Of a DNA stretch of 10,999 bases, positions 1-7,350 are shown one piece after another. The stretch's first letter is position 1. The number at the start of each line of letters is the position of its first letter. This DNA comes from Lentisphaeria bacterium. Its GTDB lineage: Bacteria; Verrucomicrobiota; Lentisphaeria; Oligosphaerales; Oligosphaeraceae. The stretch spans positions 1-10,999 of the forward strand of contig JAEDNB010000056.1 in assembly GCA_016302725.1 (NCBI GenBank), given 5' to 3'. Both the position numbers and the translations under genes were made by a program. Under the pieces are notes generated by a model. It saw only the letters and a list, made by a program, of their open reading frames with translations, had not been told where the DNA came from and searched no databases.

Positions 1-1
1 T

Positions 2-121
2 ATGACTCAGGGCCGGGCCGGCTTCAACATGGAGTTCTCCCATGACGCCCCCGTGCCTCAGAGCGTGGCCGAGGAAGTACTGGCCGCCCGCAAGAAGGCC
101 CGGGAGGCCCGGGGTAAGTAA
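2..121 (+). CDS. fusA: Elongation factor G, C-terminal end (partial)
   Basis: This is the last 39 codons and TAA stop of a gene that begins before the window. The visible peptide starts MTQGRAGFNMEFSHDAPVP and ends in a Lys/Arg/Ala-rich tail. It matches the C-terminus of EF-G, where an M-(S/T)-Q-G-R-A stretch is followed by M-E-F-x-H-Y-x-x-V-P and a helix carrying VAEE(V/I). EF-G is the cytoplasmic GTPase that drives ribosomal translocation and ribosome recycling; only the end of its last domain is seen here. The Tyr usual after the MEFSH motif is Asp here, and the tail is slightly longer than common. A strong terminator lies 25 bases downstream, so this is the end of its transcription unit. 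The position-2 ATG is an internal Met codon, not a start. A tetracycline-resistance-type EF-G paralogue cannot be excluded from so short a piece. Confidence 0.85.
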   Translation: MTQGRAGFNMEFSHDAPVPQSVAEEVLAARKKAREARGK

Positions 122-146
122 TTCCCTTATCCCCTGACCCCAAAAG

Positions 147-183
147 CCGTTCTTCTCTCTCCCGAGGGAAGGACGGTTTTTTT
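147..183 (+). terminator. Rho-independent terminator after fusA
   Basis: CCGTTCTTC (147-155) pairs with GAAGGACGG (168-176), giving nine base pairs with one G-T wobble and a 12-base loop. Seven T follow directly (177-183). It lies 25 bases after the EF-G stop and separates it from the rhomboid region. Confidence 0.9.
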
Positions 184-526
184 GTTTCCGCCTCCCCCCC
201 CCGGGGGAAAAAGACGGGCCGAAACCCCCGGCAGTGGGACCCCCCCCGGGGGCACAGAATCCCGCTGGCGGCGCGTGCGGGGATTTCCCGGGATGCGTTT
301 GGGGGCGGGGGTGGGAGAGGGGGTTCTCTATGGGGGGAGGGAGTGGGGGAGTTATATTATCCGCCGGCTTTTCCTGCGCCCCGGGGAGGGTTGTTTTTCC
401 CCTTCCTGCGAAGGGCCTGGGCAGGAACAGGCTGGGGCCGCTTTTTTGTCGGACACTCCCCCCCCCTTTACGCCTTCCGTCATCCCGGCGGAATTCACTT
501 CCCCCTTTTCGTCTTCTCTGCTTTTC
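184..526. other. 343-base GC-rich intergenic gap, no gene recognised
   Basis: An open frame runs through here into the rhomboid gene, but its translation is low-complexity Pro/Gly/Arg and unlike any rhomboid N-terminus, so the stretch is treated as non-coding. It holds two copies of the perfect palindrome CCCCCGGGGG (198-207 and 243-252, 45 bases apart), G-rich runs around 300-345, and the only AT-rich patch (351-360), which carries a weak promoter candidate. Nothing else in it could be assigned. Confidence 0.6.
331..358 (+). promoter_or_regulatory. Weak sigma70-type promoter candidate for the rhomboid/SIS/lptD unit
   Basis: TATATT (353-358) is a -10-like hexamer in an otherwise very GC-rich gap. 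It is followed by ATCCGCC, which resembles the ATCCCCG following the -10 of both tRNA promoters in this window. With the same 16-base spacer the -35 would be TGGGGG (331-336), a poor match. If used, the leader to the rhomboid ATG would be about 160 bases. Confidence 0.3.
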
Positions 527-1369
527 ATGCTTAGCGACCGTGACTACTATTCCCGCCCGCCCCGACGGAATCCCTGGGGATTTTCCGCCTGGTCCGGGGT
601 GGGGACCCTGATTTATCTCAACGCCATTATCTTCCTGGTGCAGGCCCTACTGGACAGGAATGACACCCTGATGCAGGGGTTGGCCCTGATGGGGAACAAG
701 CCCTGGCAGCTGTGGCGCCTGGTCACCTACCAGTTCCTCCACGCCAGTTTTTCCCACATCTTCCTGAACATGTACGGTGTGTGGTTGTTTGGGCGAATGG
801 TGGAGCAGGCCCTGGGCAAGACCCGGTTCCTCCTGCTCTACCTCTTCTCCGGCGTGCTGGGCGGTGTCTTCTACCTACTGGCCAACCAGGGGAGTCTCGT
901 TTCCTGCGTGGGGGCATCCGGGGCGGAGTTCGGCGTCATGGTGGCGGCGGCTCTGGCCTTCCCCCAGGCCCAGTTCTTTCTCCTGCTGCCTCCCATCCCT
1001 GTGCGCCTCTGGGTGCTGGCTCTGGTCTATTGCGTCCTGGAAGTGGTGATGCTGAATAACAACGGCACCATTGCCCACATTGCCCATCTGGGCGGCGCCC
1101 TGGGCGGCTTCCTCTTCATGCGGCAGCTGCTGCGCCCCCGGCGCTCCTCCTCCGGTGGCTGGGGCCCGGGAAGACCCTCCGCGCCTCCGCCTCCTCCCAA
1201 GTCTCCCTTCACCTCCCAGGAGTCCGACGTCTCCGACGCCCCCATCGACTCCGAGGAACTGAACCGGATCCTGGATAAGCTCTCCCGTCAGGGCATCGAT
1301 CAGCTTACCCCCCGGGAGAAAGCCTCCCTGAGCCGGGCTGCCGAGGCTCTGAAACACCGCCAGCCGTAA
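527..1369 (+). CDS. Rhomboid family intramembrane serine protease
   Basis: This 280-residue polytopic inner-membrane protein should cleave membrane-spanning substrates within the bilayer. The catalytic serine is in G-A-S-G (residues 129-132, Ser131). The histidine partner is in H-L-G-G-A-L-G-G (His186), and the family's H-x-x-x-N motif is present as HIFLN (His77, Asn81). Hydrophobic segments begin around residues 25, 64, 100, 133, 158 and 184, consistent with a six-helix core. After the core comes a Ser/Gly/Pro-rich linker with a run of prolines (about 203-230). A small C-terminal helical domain, LNRILDKLSRQGIDQLTPRE, follows; similar tails occur on many bacterial rhomboids. The ATG at 527 is chosen because MLSDRDYYSRPP gives a normal cytoplasmic N-terminus, whereas the upstream extension is low-complexity. 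No Shine-Dalgarno is visible; the preceding 40 bases are pyrimidine-rich. The gene leads a three-gene cluster. Substrates cannot be deduced. Confidence 0.87.
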   Translation: MLSDRDYYSRPPRRNPWGFSAWSGVGTLIYLNAIIFLVQALLDRNDTLMQGLALMGNKPWQLWRLVTYQFLHASFSHIFLNMYGVWLFGRMVEQALGKTRFLLLYLFSGVLGGVFYLLANQGSLVSCVGASGAEFGVMVAAALAFPQAQFFLLLPPIPVRLWVLALVYCVLEVVMLNNNGTIAHIAHLGGALGGFLFMRQLLRPRRSSSGGWGPGRPSAPPPPPKSPFTSQESDVSDAPIDSEELNRILDKLSRQGIDQLTPREKASLSRAAEALKHRQP

Positions 1370-1402
1370 CCTCTTCTCCTCCCTCTGCCTTTCTGCAAGA
1401 CC

Positions 1403-2038
1403 ATGCCTTCTCCTCTGGAACGACTCCTGGAACACTATCCCTGCCTTTCTGTCTGCCTGCCCCAAATCCAGGAGACGGCCCGGCTTCTGGAAGAGGGATT
1501 CCGCCGTGGCGCCACCCTCTTCACCTGTGGCAACGGGGGCTCCTGCTCCGATGCGGATCATATCGCCGGAGAGTTCCTCAAGGGATTCTGCCGCCGTCGT
1601 CCTCTGGAGAAATCTCTGGCGGATACCCTGGCGAAGGTGGATGCCCAGGACGGGGCGTTCCTGGGGAAGACCCTGCAGCAGGGCCTGCGCTGCATTCCCC
1701 TCTCCGGCTTTCCCGCCGCCTTAAGTGCCGTCCGCAATGATCTGGATGGCCAGATGGACTATGCCCAGGCCCTCCTGGCCCTGGCTCGTCCGGGAGATAT
1801 GCTCCTGGGAATCTCCACCTCCGGAAACTCCCGGAATGTGCATTTGGCGGTGACCATCGCCCGCAGCCTGGGGCTGACGGTTCTGGGCATGACGGGAGAG
1901 GCGGGGGGACGCCTGGCCCAGGAGGCGGATGTGACCATCCGGGTGCCCGCCAGGGAGACCTTCCGGATTCAGGAACTCCACCTGCCCGTCTATCATACCC
2001 TCTGCCTCTCTGTGGAGGAAGCCTTCTTCCCCCTCTAG
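1403..2038 (+). CDS. SIS-domain phosphosugar isomerase, GmhA-like
   Basis: This 211-residue soluble protein contains one SIS (sugar isomerase) domain. The first phosphosugar-binding loop is CGNGGSCSDADHIAGEF (about residues 42-58), and the second is the serine-rich GISTSGNSRNV (about 136-146). Both are characteristic of sedoheptulose-7-phosphate isomerase (GmhA), the first enzyme of ADP-heptose synthesis for the LPS inner core. Compared with E. coli GmhA there is an extra segment between the loops (about 63-105, K-G-F-x-R-R-R-P and following). It places the protein in a longer SIS subtype whose substrate is not firmly established. The C-terminus, around RIQELHLPVYHTLC, fits this subtype. It sits 33 bases after the rhomboid gene and 51 before lptD; pairing with lptD supports an LPS role by inference. 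The ATG follows a CT-rich tract with no Shine-Dalgarno. Confidence 0.82.
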   Translation: MPSPLERLLEHYPCLSVCLPQIQETARLLEEGFRRGATLFTCGNGGSCSDADHIAGEFLKGFCRRRPLEKSLADTLAKVDAQDGAFLGKTLQQGLRCIPLSGFPAALSAVRNDLDGQMDYAQALLALARPGDMLLGISTSGNSRNVHLAVTIARSLGLTVLGMTGEAGGRLAQEADVTIRVPARETFRIQELHLPVYHTLCLSVEEAFFPL

Positions 2039-2089
2039 TTCCGCTGCCTTTTTCCCCCTTCTTCCTCCCTCATCCAACCCACCTAGCCC

Positions 2090-4423
2090 ATGCACGCATC
2101 ACGCTCCACCCTCAGGGGAATCCTGCTTCTGGCCGCCCTGCTTTGTCTGGCCCCACGGTTCTCCTGGGGAGAGGACGCTGCCGCCCTCGCCGCCACTCTC
2201 CTGGAGATTTCGGCAGACACCCTGGAATACGGGGTGGATGCCACTGAGGCCCGGGCAGAGGGGAATGTCCAGGTTGACTACGGCGACATCCGGATGACCT
2301 GCCAGCGGGCTGTCATCAACCAGAAGACCCGGGATTTCCAGGCAGAGGGCGGCGTGGAGATCTCCATGGAGGGGAAGGGAACCTGGCGTGCCCCCTCTCT
2401 CCAGGGAAATCTGGATGCCCGGACCGTCTCTTTCGGACCCTTCCGGCTGGATACGGAGGTCTGGCATCTGGGCGGCGAGGCGGGGGAGAGCCTGGGAGAC
2501 CAGGAAGGCCAGGTGGTGAAGCAGGGCTGGATGAGCACCTGCGACCGGGAAGAACCCCATTACCGCCTCCAGGCCAAGAAGATCACCTATAATCCCCAGG
2601 ACGGCACCTTCGTGGCCCGCCATATGACCGTCCGGGTGGGCAATGTGCCTGTCTTCTATTTCCCGGTCTTCCAGGGCAGCACAGAGGCCACCGCCGGCAT
2701 GATCTTCCGCCCGGGATACTCCGGAAAGCGCGGCGCCTATCTGCGGGTGGGGAGGATCTGGCAGCACGGAGGGAAAGGGAGTTCCCAGCTCTTTGTGGAT
2801 GCCATGAGCAAGAGGGGCCTGGGAGTGGGCCAGACCACGGAATACCTGGACGGCGAGAAGCGGGAGGTGCAGACCAGCCTCTACGGAATCCACGACCGGG
2901 ATCCCGCCGAAACGGAACGGGGATACGACCGGCGCTTCCGCTCCCAGGAAGACCGCTACCGCCTGAAACTCTATTGGCGGGAAGCCCTGGATACCCAATG
3001 GTCCCTCCGCCTGAATGTGGATCTCCTCTCCGATATCTCCATGCTGGATGACTGGTTCCGCCACGACTGGAGACACTGGGGACAGCCCAAGTCCTTCGCC
3101 AATCTCTCCTACGACATCGGATGGCTCCACTCCTCCCTGAATGTCCGCCCCCGGCTCAATACCTTCTACACCGTGGGAGAACAGCTCCCGGAATGGCGGC
3201 TGGATATCCCACGCCTGACTCTGCCCAATTCCCCCCTGCCTCTGGTCTACTCCTCCCATACCTCCGCCGGATACTACACCATGCAGTGGCGGAACTTCGA
3301 GCGCCAGAGACGGGAATTCATCCCCTCTCCCCTCTATCAGGAAAGCCTCCACGGAGACCCGGCGGACTACGGCGCCTTCCGGGCGGATACCCTCCATACG
3401 CTCCAGATGCCCCTGGAATTCCTGGATGCCTTCACCCTGACGCCCCGGGCCAGCCTCCGGGTGACCTCCTACTCCCGCAGCAGCCGCCAGGGCGTCTCCC
3501 AGGAGGAACTGGCGGACTGGATCAACGCCGACAATCCCGATGATCCTGCCGGCCTCTCCCCGGTGAAGGGACGCTATGACCGCCGGGGCGGCGCCCGCAC
3601 CAGAGTTGCCACGGAATGGGGAGTGGAGGGCAGAACCTCCCTGATCGGAGAATGGAGCAAGGCCGAATGCCCCTGGCTGGATATGAAGGGACTGCGCCAT
3701 GTGGCGGAACCCTACTTCAACTACACCTACGCCGGCGCCCCCTCCGTGGACCGTGAGTATCTCTACTTCTTTGACGAAATCGACCGGCTCCAGCGCCAGA
3801 ATTTCCTGCGGGTGGGCCTGGAACAGCGCTGGATGACCCGAGGGGAGTCCGGCTGCCTCCGCACCCTCCTCTCCCTGGAAAACTATCTGGATGTCCACCA
3901 CCAGCCCGGGGACGAGACCCAGCGGCATTGGGGTGACCTGGGAAGTCGCCTGAGCCTGCAGCCCCGGGAGAATCTGCGGTTGTGGGGCACCCTCCTTCAC
4001 GATGTGGGGGCAGGGCGCATCCAGCGCGGGGAATTGGGCATTCGCTTCGGCAGGGAGGAGACCGGCTCCTTCAGCCTCCGCTATGTCTACCGCAACAACC
4101 ACCTCTCCCGCTCCGTCTACTCCATGGGCTCCACCCTGGCGGACTTCACCGGGGAATCCGGCTACCTGAAACGCTACTTCCAGAGCGCCGACACCCTTAC
4201 CGCCCAGGTGAACATCCCCCTCAATCCCCTGACCAGCCTGGAAGTGGGGGCGGAATACGATTTCGAGAAGAACAATCTGGAGGAACACCACTACTACCTG
4301 ACACGCCAGCTCCATTGCTGGACCCTGGTGGGCGGCGTGGGCTGGGATGACCACGATTTCCAGGTCATGATCCTCCTGCGCCTCACCGCCTTCCCCAACG
4401 TGAAGCTCAACCTGAATCTCTAA
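2090..4423 (+). CDS. lptD: LPS-assembly outer-membrane protein LptD
   Basis: This 777-residue protein is the outer-membrane beta-barrel that inserts lipopolysaccharide into the outer leaflet, acting with lipoprotein LptE and receiving LPS from the periplasmic LptA bridge. A signal peptide covers residues 1-27, with a probable cut after SWG. An LptA/OstA-like region (about 38-120) contains the repeat pattern A-R-A-E-G-N-V-Q-V and A-E-G-G-V-E-I. Then come S-T-C-D-R-E-E-P-H-Y (Cys151) and VPVFYFPVF (186-194), both typical of LptD just before the barrel. The rest is a long series of alternating aromatic strands with a terminal NVKLNLNL. Cys743 in LHCWTL occupies the place of the C-terminal Cys-Cys site of E. 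coli LptD, so a 151-743 disulfide is plausible. It closes the rhomboid/SIS/LptD cluster. Its 51-base upstream spacer is pyrimidine-rich and lacks a Shine-Dalgarno. Confidence 0.9.
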   Translation: MHASRSTLRGILLLAALLCLAPRFSWGEDAAALAATLLEISADTLEYGVDATEARAEGNVQVDYGDIRMTCQRAVINQKTRDFQAEGGVEISMEGKGTWRAPSLQGNLDARTVSFGPFRLDTEVWHLGGEAGESLGDQEGQVVKQGWMSTCDREEPHYRLQAKKITYNPQDGTFVARHMTVRVGNVPVFYFPVFQGSTEATAGMIFRPGYSGKRGAYLRVGRIWQHGGKGSSQLFVDAMSKRGLGVGQTTEYLDGEKREVQTSLYGIHDRDPAETERGYDRRFRSQEDRYRLKLYWREALDTQWSLRLNVDLLSDISMLDDWFRHDWRHWGQPKSFANLSYDIGWLHSSLNVRPRLNTFYTVGEQLPEWRLDIPRLTLPNSPLPLVYSSHTSAGYYTMQWRNFERQRREFIPSPLYQESLHGDPADYGAFRADTLHTLQMPLEFLDAFTLTPRASLRVTSYSRSSRQGVSQEELADWINADNPDDPAGLSPVKGRYDRRGGARTRVATEWGVEGRTSLIGEWSKAECPWLDMKGLRHVAEPYFNYTYAGAPSVDREYLYFFDEIDRLQRQNFLRVGLEQRWMTRGESGCLRTLLSLENYLDVHHQPGDETQRHWGDLGSRLSLQPRENLRLWGTLLHDVGAGRIQRGELGIRFGREETGSFSLRYVYRNNHLSRSVYSMGSTLADFTGESGYLKRYFQSADTLTAQVNIPLNPLTSLEVGAEYDFEKNNLEEHHYYLTRQLHCWTLVGGVGWDDHDFQVMILLRLTAFPNVKLNLNL

Positions 4424-4473
4424 CGCCCTCGCCCCCCTCTCCGGGAACTCCCTGGGGTTCTAGGAGGTGGGCG
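4424..4473 (+). other. Imperfect stem-loop after lptD without a T-tract
   Basis: CGCCC (4424-4428) can pair with GGGCG (4469-4473). Inside it, CCTCTCC faces GGAGG, and GAACTC faces GGGTTC with a short loop. No T-run follows, so it is not a classical intrinsic terminator. It could be a 3'-end stabilising or Rho-dependent structure for the lptD transcript. Confidence 0.35.
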
Positions 4474-4474
4474 G

Positions 4475-4540
4475 CTAAAAGGAAAAGAATTGCCAAATTT
4501 CCGGGGCGGGAGTTGCAAACTGTTTCATTCTTGCTATAGT
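4475..4540 (+). promoter_or_regulatory. Promoter of tRNA-Leu with possible UP element
   Basis: TTGCAA (4513-4518) and TATAGT (4535-4540) are separated by 16 bases, a sigma70-type arrangement. The preceding A-rich patch (about 4475-4500) could be an UP element, as is usual at strong stable-RNA promoters. The 16 bases from the -10 onward, TATAGTATCCCCGTTT, recur exactly at the tRNA-Gly promoter. The GC-rich stretch just after the -10 resembles a stringent-response discriminator (inference). Confidence 0.75.
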
Positions 4541-4584
4541 ATCCCCGTTTCCCGCTTGGCGACAGGCGCGAATCATTCTCATTT

Positions 4585-4671
4585 GCCCGGGTGGCGGAAT
4601 TGGCAGACGCGTTAGGTTGAGGGCCTAATGGAGTAACATCCGTGCGGGTTCAAGTCCCGCTCCGAGCACCA
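4585..4671 (+). tRNA. tRNA-Leu(GAG), with a C3-A70 acceptor mismatch
   Basis: This is an 87-base class II tRNA with encoded CCA. The anticodon stem is TTAGG/CCTAA around loop TTGAGGG, giving anticodon GAG (4619-4621), which reads the Leu codons CUC and CUU. The long variable arm (GGA/TCC stem), the T arm GCGGG-TTCAAGT-CCCGC, the D-loop GG, T8 and T33 are all normal. The acceptor strand GCCCGGG faces TCCGAGC. Every position pairs (one G-T) except C3 (4587) against A70 (4665); a U at position 3 would give a perfect stem. The gene stands alone between its own promoter and terminator. CUC is one of the commonest Leu codons in the surrounding genes, so a working tRNA is expected. Confidence 0.95.
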
Positions 4672-4676
4672 GTTTC

Positions 4677-4711
4677 AACCTGGCTACCCTGAAGGGTGGC
4701 CAGGTTTTTTT
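4677..4711 (+). terminator. Rho-independent terminator after tRNA-Leu
   Basis: AACCTGGCTACCC (4677-4689) pairs with GGGTGGCCAGGTT (4694-4706) through 13 base pairs including one T-G wobble, with a TGAA tetraloop and a T-run ending at 4711. It begins five bases after the tRNA CCA. Confidence 0.95.
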
Positions 4712-4891
4712 GTGCCCGGAAGCGACGCTGCCGCCCCGGGAAAAAGAAGACGGAAGCCCCGGGAAAACAACATCCCGGAAAGCCCGCGCCGTCCGCGGCG
4801 GCCCGGCGGCGGATTCCGCCCTTTCTCCTGACACCAAATTCAACGCCCTGGCGCGCGCGGAGCCGGGGCAAGGCCCGTGCTGCGGATTCCC

Positions 4892-6727
4892 ATGGACGAA
4901 TATGACGTGATTGTGGTGGGCGGGGGGCATGCCGGATGCGAGGCCGCCCTTGCGGCGGCCAGGGTGGGCGCCCGGACCCTCCTCCTGAGCCTGAACCAGG
5001 ACCACCTGGCCCAGATGTCCTGCAATCCCTGCATCGGAGGGGTCGCCAAGGGACAGCTCGTCCGCGAAATCGACGCCCTGGGGGGGGAGATGGGACGCAA
5101 CGCCGACGCCACCACGGTCCAGTTCCGCATGCTCAACGCCTCCATGGGGGCCGCCGCCCAGTCCCCCCGTGCGCAATGCGACAAGGCCCTATACCAGAAG
5201 CGGATGAAATTTGTCCTGGAGCGCACGGAGGGGCTGGACCTCCTCCAGGCGGAGGTGACCGGGCTGCTCCTGGACGCCCAGCGGCAAGTCTGCGGCGTGC
5301 AGACCGCCCTGGGGGAGCAGTGGCGTTCCCGCACCGTGGTCCTCTCCACAGGCACTTTCCTGGGAGGCACCCTCCACTTCGGGCTCCACCGAGCCCCCGG
5401 GGGACGGGCGGGGGACGCCGCCGCCCTGGAACTCTCCCGCTTCCTCTCCCAGGAAATGGGGCTGGAGATGGGGCGCCTGAAGACCGGCACCCCCGTGCGG
5501 GTCCTGGGAAAGTCCCTGGACTTCTCCGCCATGGAACCCCAGCCCCCCGACCCCGACGGGGCGGGCTTCTCCTTCGCCCCCCCGGAGGCCCGGGACCCCC
5601 TCCCCTTCTTCGGCCAGCTCCACCTGGAACAGCGCTGCTGCTACCTGACCCACTCCACCGAGCGCACCCGGCAGCTGATTCTGGACAACCTCTCCCGCTC
5701 CGCCATGTACTCCGGGGCCATCCGGGGAATCGGCACCCGCTACTGCCCCTCCTTCGAGGACAAGGTGGTCCGCTTCGCCACCCACCCCAGCCACCATATC
5801 TTCGTGGAACCCGAGGGAGACTCCACCGACGAATACTACCTCAACGGGCTCTCCACCTCCATGCCCGTGGATGTCCAATGGCAGATGGTGCGCTCCATCC
5901 CCGGCTGCGAAAAAGCCTTCATCTCCCGATACGCCTACGCCATCGAATACGATTTCGTCTTCCCCTGCCAACTGGACACCTCCCTGGCCCTCCGCCAATA
6001 CCCCACCCTCTTCCTGGCTGGGCAGATCAACGGCACCTCGGGATACGAGGAGGCGGCAGGGCAGGGCCTCCTGGCGGGGCTCAATGCCGCCCGGAAGGCC
6101 TGCCGCCTGGGAGAGCCCCTCCGACTCCCAAGAAGCCAGGCCTACCTGGGAGTCATGGTGGACGACCTGGTGACCAAGGAAATCGTGGAACCCTACCGCC
6201 TCTTCACCTCCCGGGCGGAATTCCGCCTGGCCCTTCGGCAGGACAACGCCGACCGCCGCCTGACGGCCCTGGGGCATCGCTTCGGACTGGCCACCCGGGC
6301 CGCCCTCCAGCGGGTGGAGGAACTGGAGGAGGCCATGGAAGGGGCACGGGAAACCCTCTCCCGCATCCGGCTGCAGGGACACAGCGCACTGGAACTCCTG
6401 GCCCGCCCCGATTTCCGATACGAAGACCACCCGGAACTGCCCCCACTCCCCCCGCGGGCGCTTCAACAACTCACCATCGACATCCGATACGCCGGATATC
6501 TCGCCCAGCAACGGGAACAGGCCAAGGGAATGGAGGAACTGGAAGCCTGGCCCATCCCCGGGGACTTTGATTTCCAATTGCCCGGAATCTCCTCCGAGGC
6601 GCGACAGAAACTGGAGAGGAGGCGCCCGGAAAACCTGGGGCAGGCCGCCAGGATTGACGGCGTGACCCCCGCCGAAATCGCCATCCTGCAGGTGCACCTG
6701 CGCAAAGGAAAGGAACGGAAGCCATGA
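4892..6727 (+). CDS. mnmG: tRNA uridine-5-carboxymethylaminomethyl modification enzyme MnmG (GidA)
   Basis: This 611-residue FAD enzyme works with the GTPase MnmE to place a carboxymethylaminomethyl (or aminomethyl) group on U34 of tRNAs reading two-codon boxes and Gly GGA/GGG. The N-terminal FAD-binding motif is VVGGGHAGCEAA (Gly10, Gly12, Gly15). The family signature CNPCIGG follows at 44-50, with the methylene-transfer-associated cysteines 44 and 47. Further family motifs are TGTFLGG, GRLKTGTPVR and FTSRAEFRLALRQDNAD. The C-terminal MnmE-interaction region ends around ENLGQAARIDGVTPAEIA. Length is slightly short of the usual 620-630. The start is set at ATG 4892 because MDEYDVIVVGGG matches the family; an in-frame GTG at 4877 is possible, and neither has a clear Shine-Dalgarno. 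The stop overlaps the rdgB start by four bases. tRNA-Gly(UCC), an expected MnmEG substrate type, is encoded 1.2 kb downstream. Confidence 0.96.
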   Translation: MDEYDVIVVGGGHAGCEAALAAARVGARTLLLSLNQDHLAQMSCNPCIGGVAKGQLVREIDALGGEMGRNADATTVQFRMLNASMGAAAQSPRAQCDKALYQKRMKFVLERTEGLDLLQAEVTGLLLDAQRQVCGVQTALGEQWRSRTVVLSTGTFLGGTLHFGLHRAPGGRAGDAAALELSRFLSQEMGLEMGRLKTGTPVRVLGKSLDFSAMEPQPPDPDGAGFSFAPPEARDPLPFFGQLHLEQRCCYLTHSTERTRQLILDNLSRSAMYSGAIRGIGTRYCPSFEDKVVRFATHPSHHIFVEPEGDSTDEYYLNGLSTSMPVDVQWQMVRSIPGCEKAFISRYAYAIEYDFVFPCQLDTSLALRQYPTLFLAGQINGTSGYEEAAGQGLLAGLNAARKACRLGEPLRLPRSQAYLGVMVDDLVTKEIVEPYRLFTSRAEFRLALRQDNADRRLTALGHRFGLATRAALQRVEELEEAMEGARETLSRIRLQGHSALELLARPDFRYEDHPELPPLPPRALQQLTIDIRYAGYLAQQREQAKGMEELEAWPIPGDFDFQLPGISSEARQKLERRRPENLGQAARIDGVTPAEIAILQVHLRKGKERKP

Positions 6728-7350
6728 AGATTGTCATCGCCACATCCAACGCACACAAGGTCCAGGAGTTCCGCGCCATGCTGGAACCCCTGGGACACTC
6801 CGTGGTCAGCGCCGGGGAAATGGGGGGGATGCCCCCCGTGGACGAGGATGGAAGCACCTTCGAGGAGAACGCCGCCAAGAAGGCCTGCCAGGCGGCCCTG
6901 GCCTTCCACTGCCCCGTGATGGCCGACGACTCCGGCCTGGAGGTCATTGCCCTGGGGGGGGAACCCGGGGTCCTCTCCGCCCGCTATGCCGGGGAGGGCG
7001 GCAATGACGGCAGGAACCTGGCCAAGCTCCTGGGAAAACTCCAGGGCATGGAGGACCGGCGGGCGCGCTTTGTGTGCGCCATCGCCCTGGCGGACGCCCA
7101 GGGCAGGCTCCAGGGCTGCGTCCGGGGGGAGGTGCAGGGGCACATGGCGGACGCCCCCAGGGGAAAGGAGGGCTTCGGATACGACCCCGCCTTCGTCCCC
7201 CAGGGCTATGAACAGACCTTCGGCGAATTGCCGCCACAGGTGAAGAACCGCCTGAGCCACCGGGCCAGGGCCCTGGAACAGGCCATAAGGCAATTCTTCC
7301 CGGACGCCCCCCGGGGCGCCCGGGAGGGCAACCGGCAGGAGGAGGCATGA
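6724..7350 (+). CDS. rdgB: Non-canonical purine NTP pyrophosphatase (RdgB/HAM1)
   Basis: This 208-residue cytoplasmic enzyme hydrolyses dITP, ITP, XTP and dXTP to monophosphates and pyrophosphate, keeping deaminated purines out of DNA and RNA. The nucleotide-binding motif ATSNAHK is at residues 6-12. The catalytic/metal motif ADDSGLEV is at 67-74 with Asp69 as the likely key acid. GFGYDPAF (150-157) and SHRARAL (178-184) give base and phosphate recognition. About ten extra charged residues follow the usual end of the fold, which may simply reflect overlap with the next gene. The ATG overlaps the mnmG stop (ATGA), and several AAGGAA-type purine runs upstream can serve as Shine-Dalgarno. Translational coupling with mnmG and the following gene is likely. 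Confidence 0.95.
   Translation: MKIVIATSNAHKVQEFRAMLEPLGHSVVSAGEMGGMPPVDEDGSTFEENAAKKACQAALAFHCPVMADDSGLEVIALGGEPGVLSARYAGEGGNDGRNLAKLLGKLQGMEDRRARFVCAIALADAQGRLQGCVRGEVQGHMADAPRGKEGFGYDPAFVPQGYEQTFGELPPQVKNRLSHRARALEQAIRQFFPDAPRGAREGNRQEEA

Noticed and set aside
415..452. Hairpin GCCTG/CAGGC followed by a T-run as a terminator or attenuator
   Set aside because: The stem is only five to six pairs, the loop is eight bases, and nine bases separate the stem from the T-run.
182..526. In-frame N-terminal extension of the rhomboid protein by 115 residues
   Set aside because: The extension is low-complexity Pro/Gly/Arg, starts right after the fusA terminator T-run at a TTG with no ribosome site, and is unlike any rhomboid N-terminus.
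2099..4354. A 751-codon open frame on the - strand opposite lptD
   Set aside because: Its translation is Gly/Ala/Val/Gln-rich with no recognisable domain, and it mirrors the GC-rich codon positions of a clearly real gene. It is a shadow.
5189..6697. A 502-codon open frame on the - strand opposite mnmG
   Set aside because: Same reason: it lies wholly within mnmG, has no domain signature, and its composition follows from GC-rich third positions.
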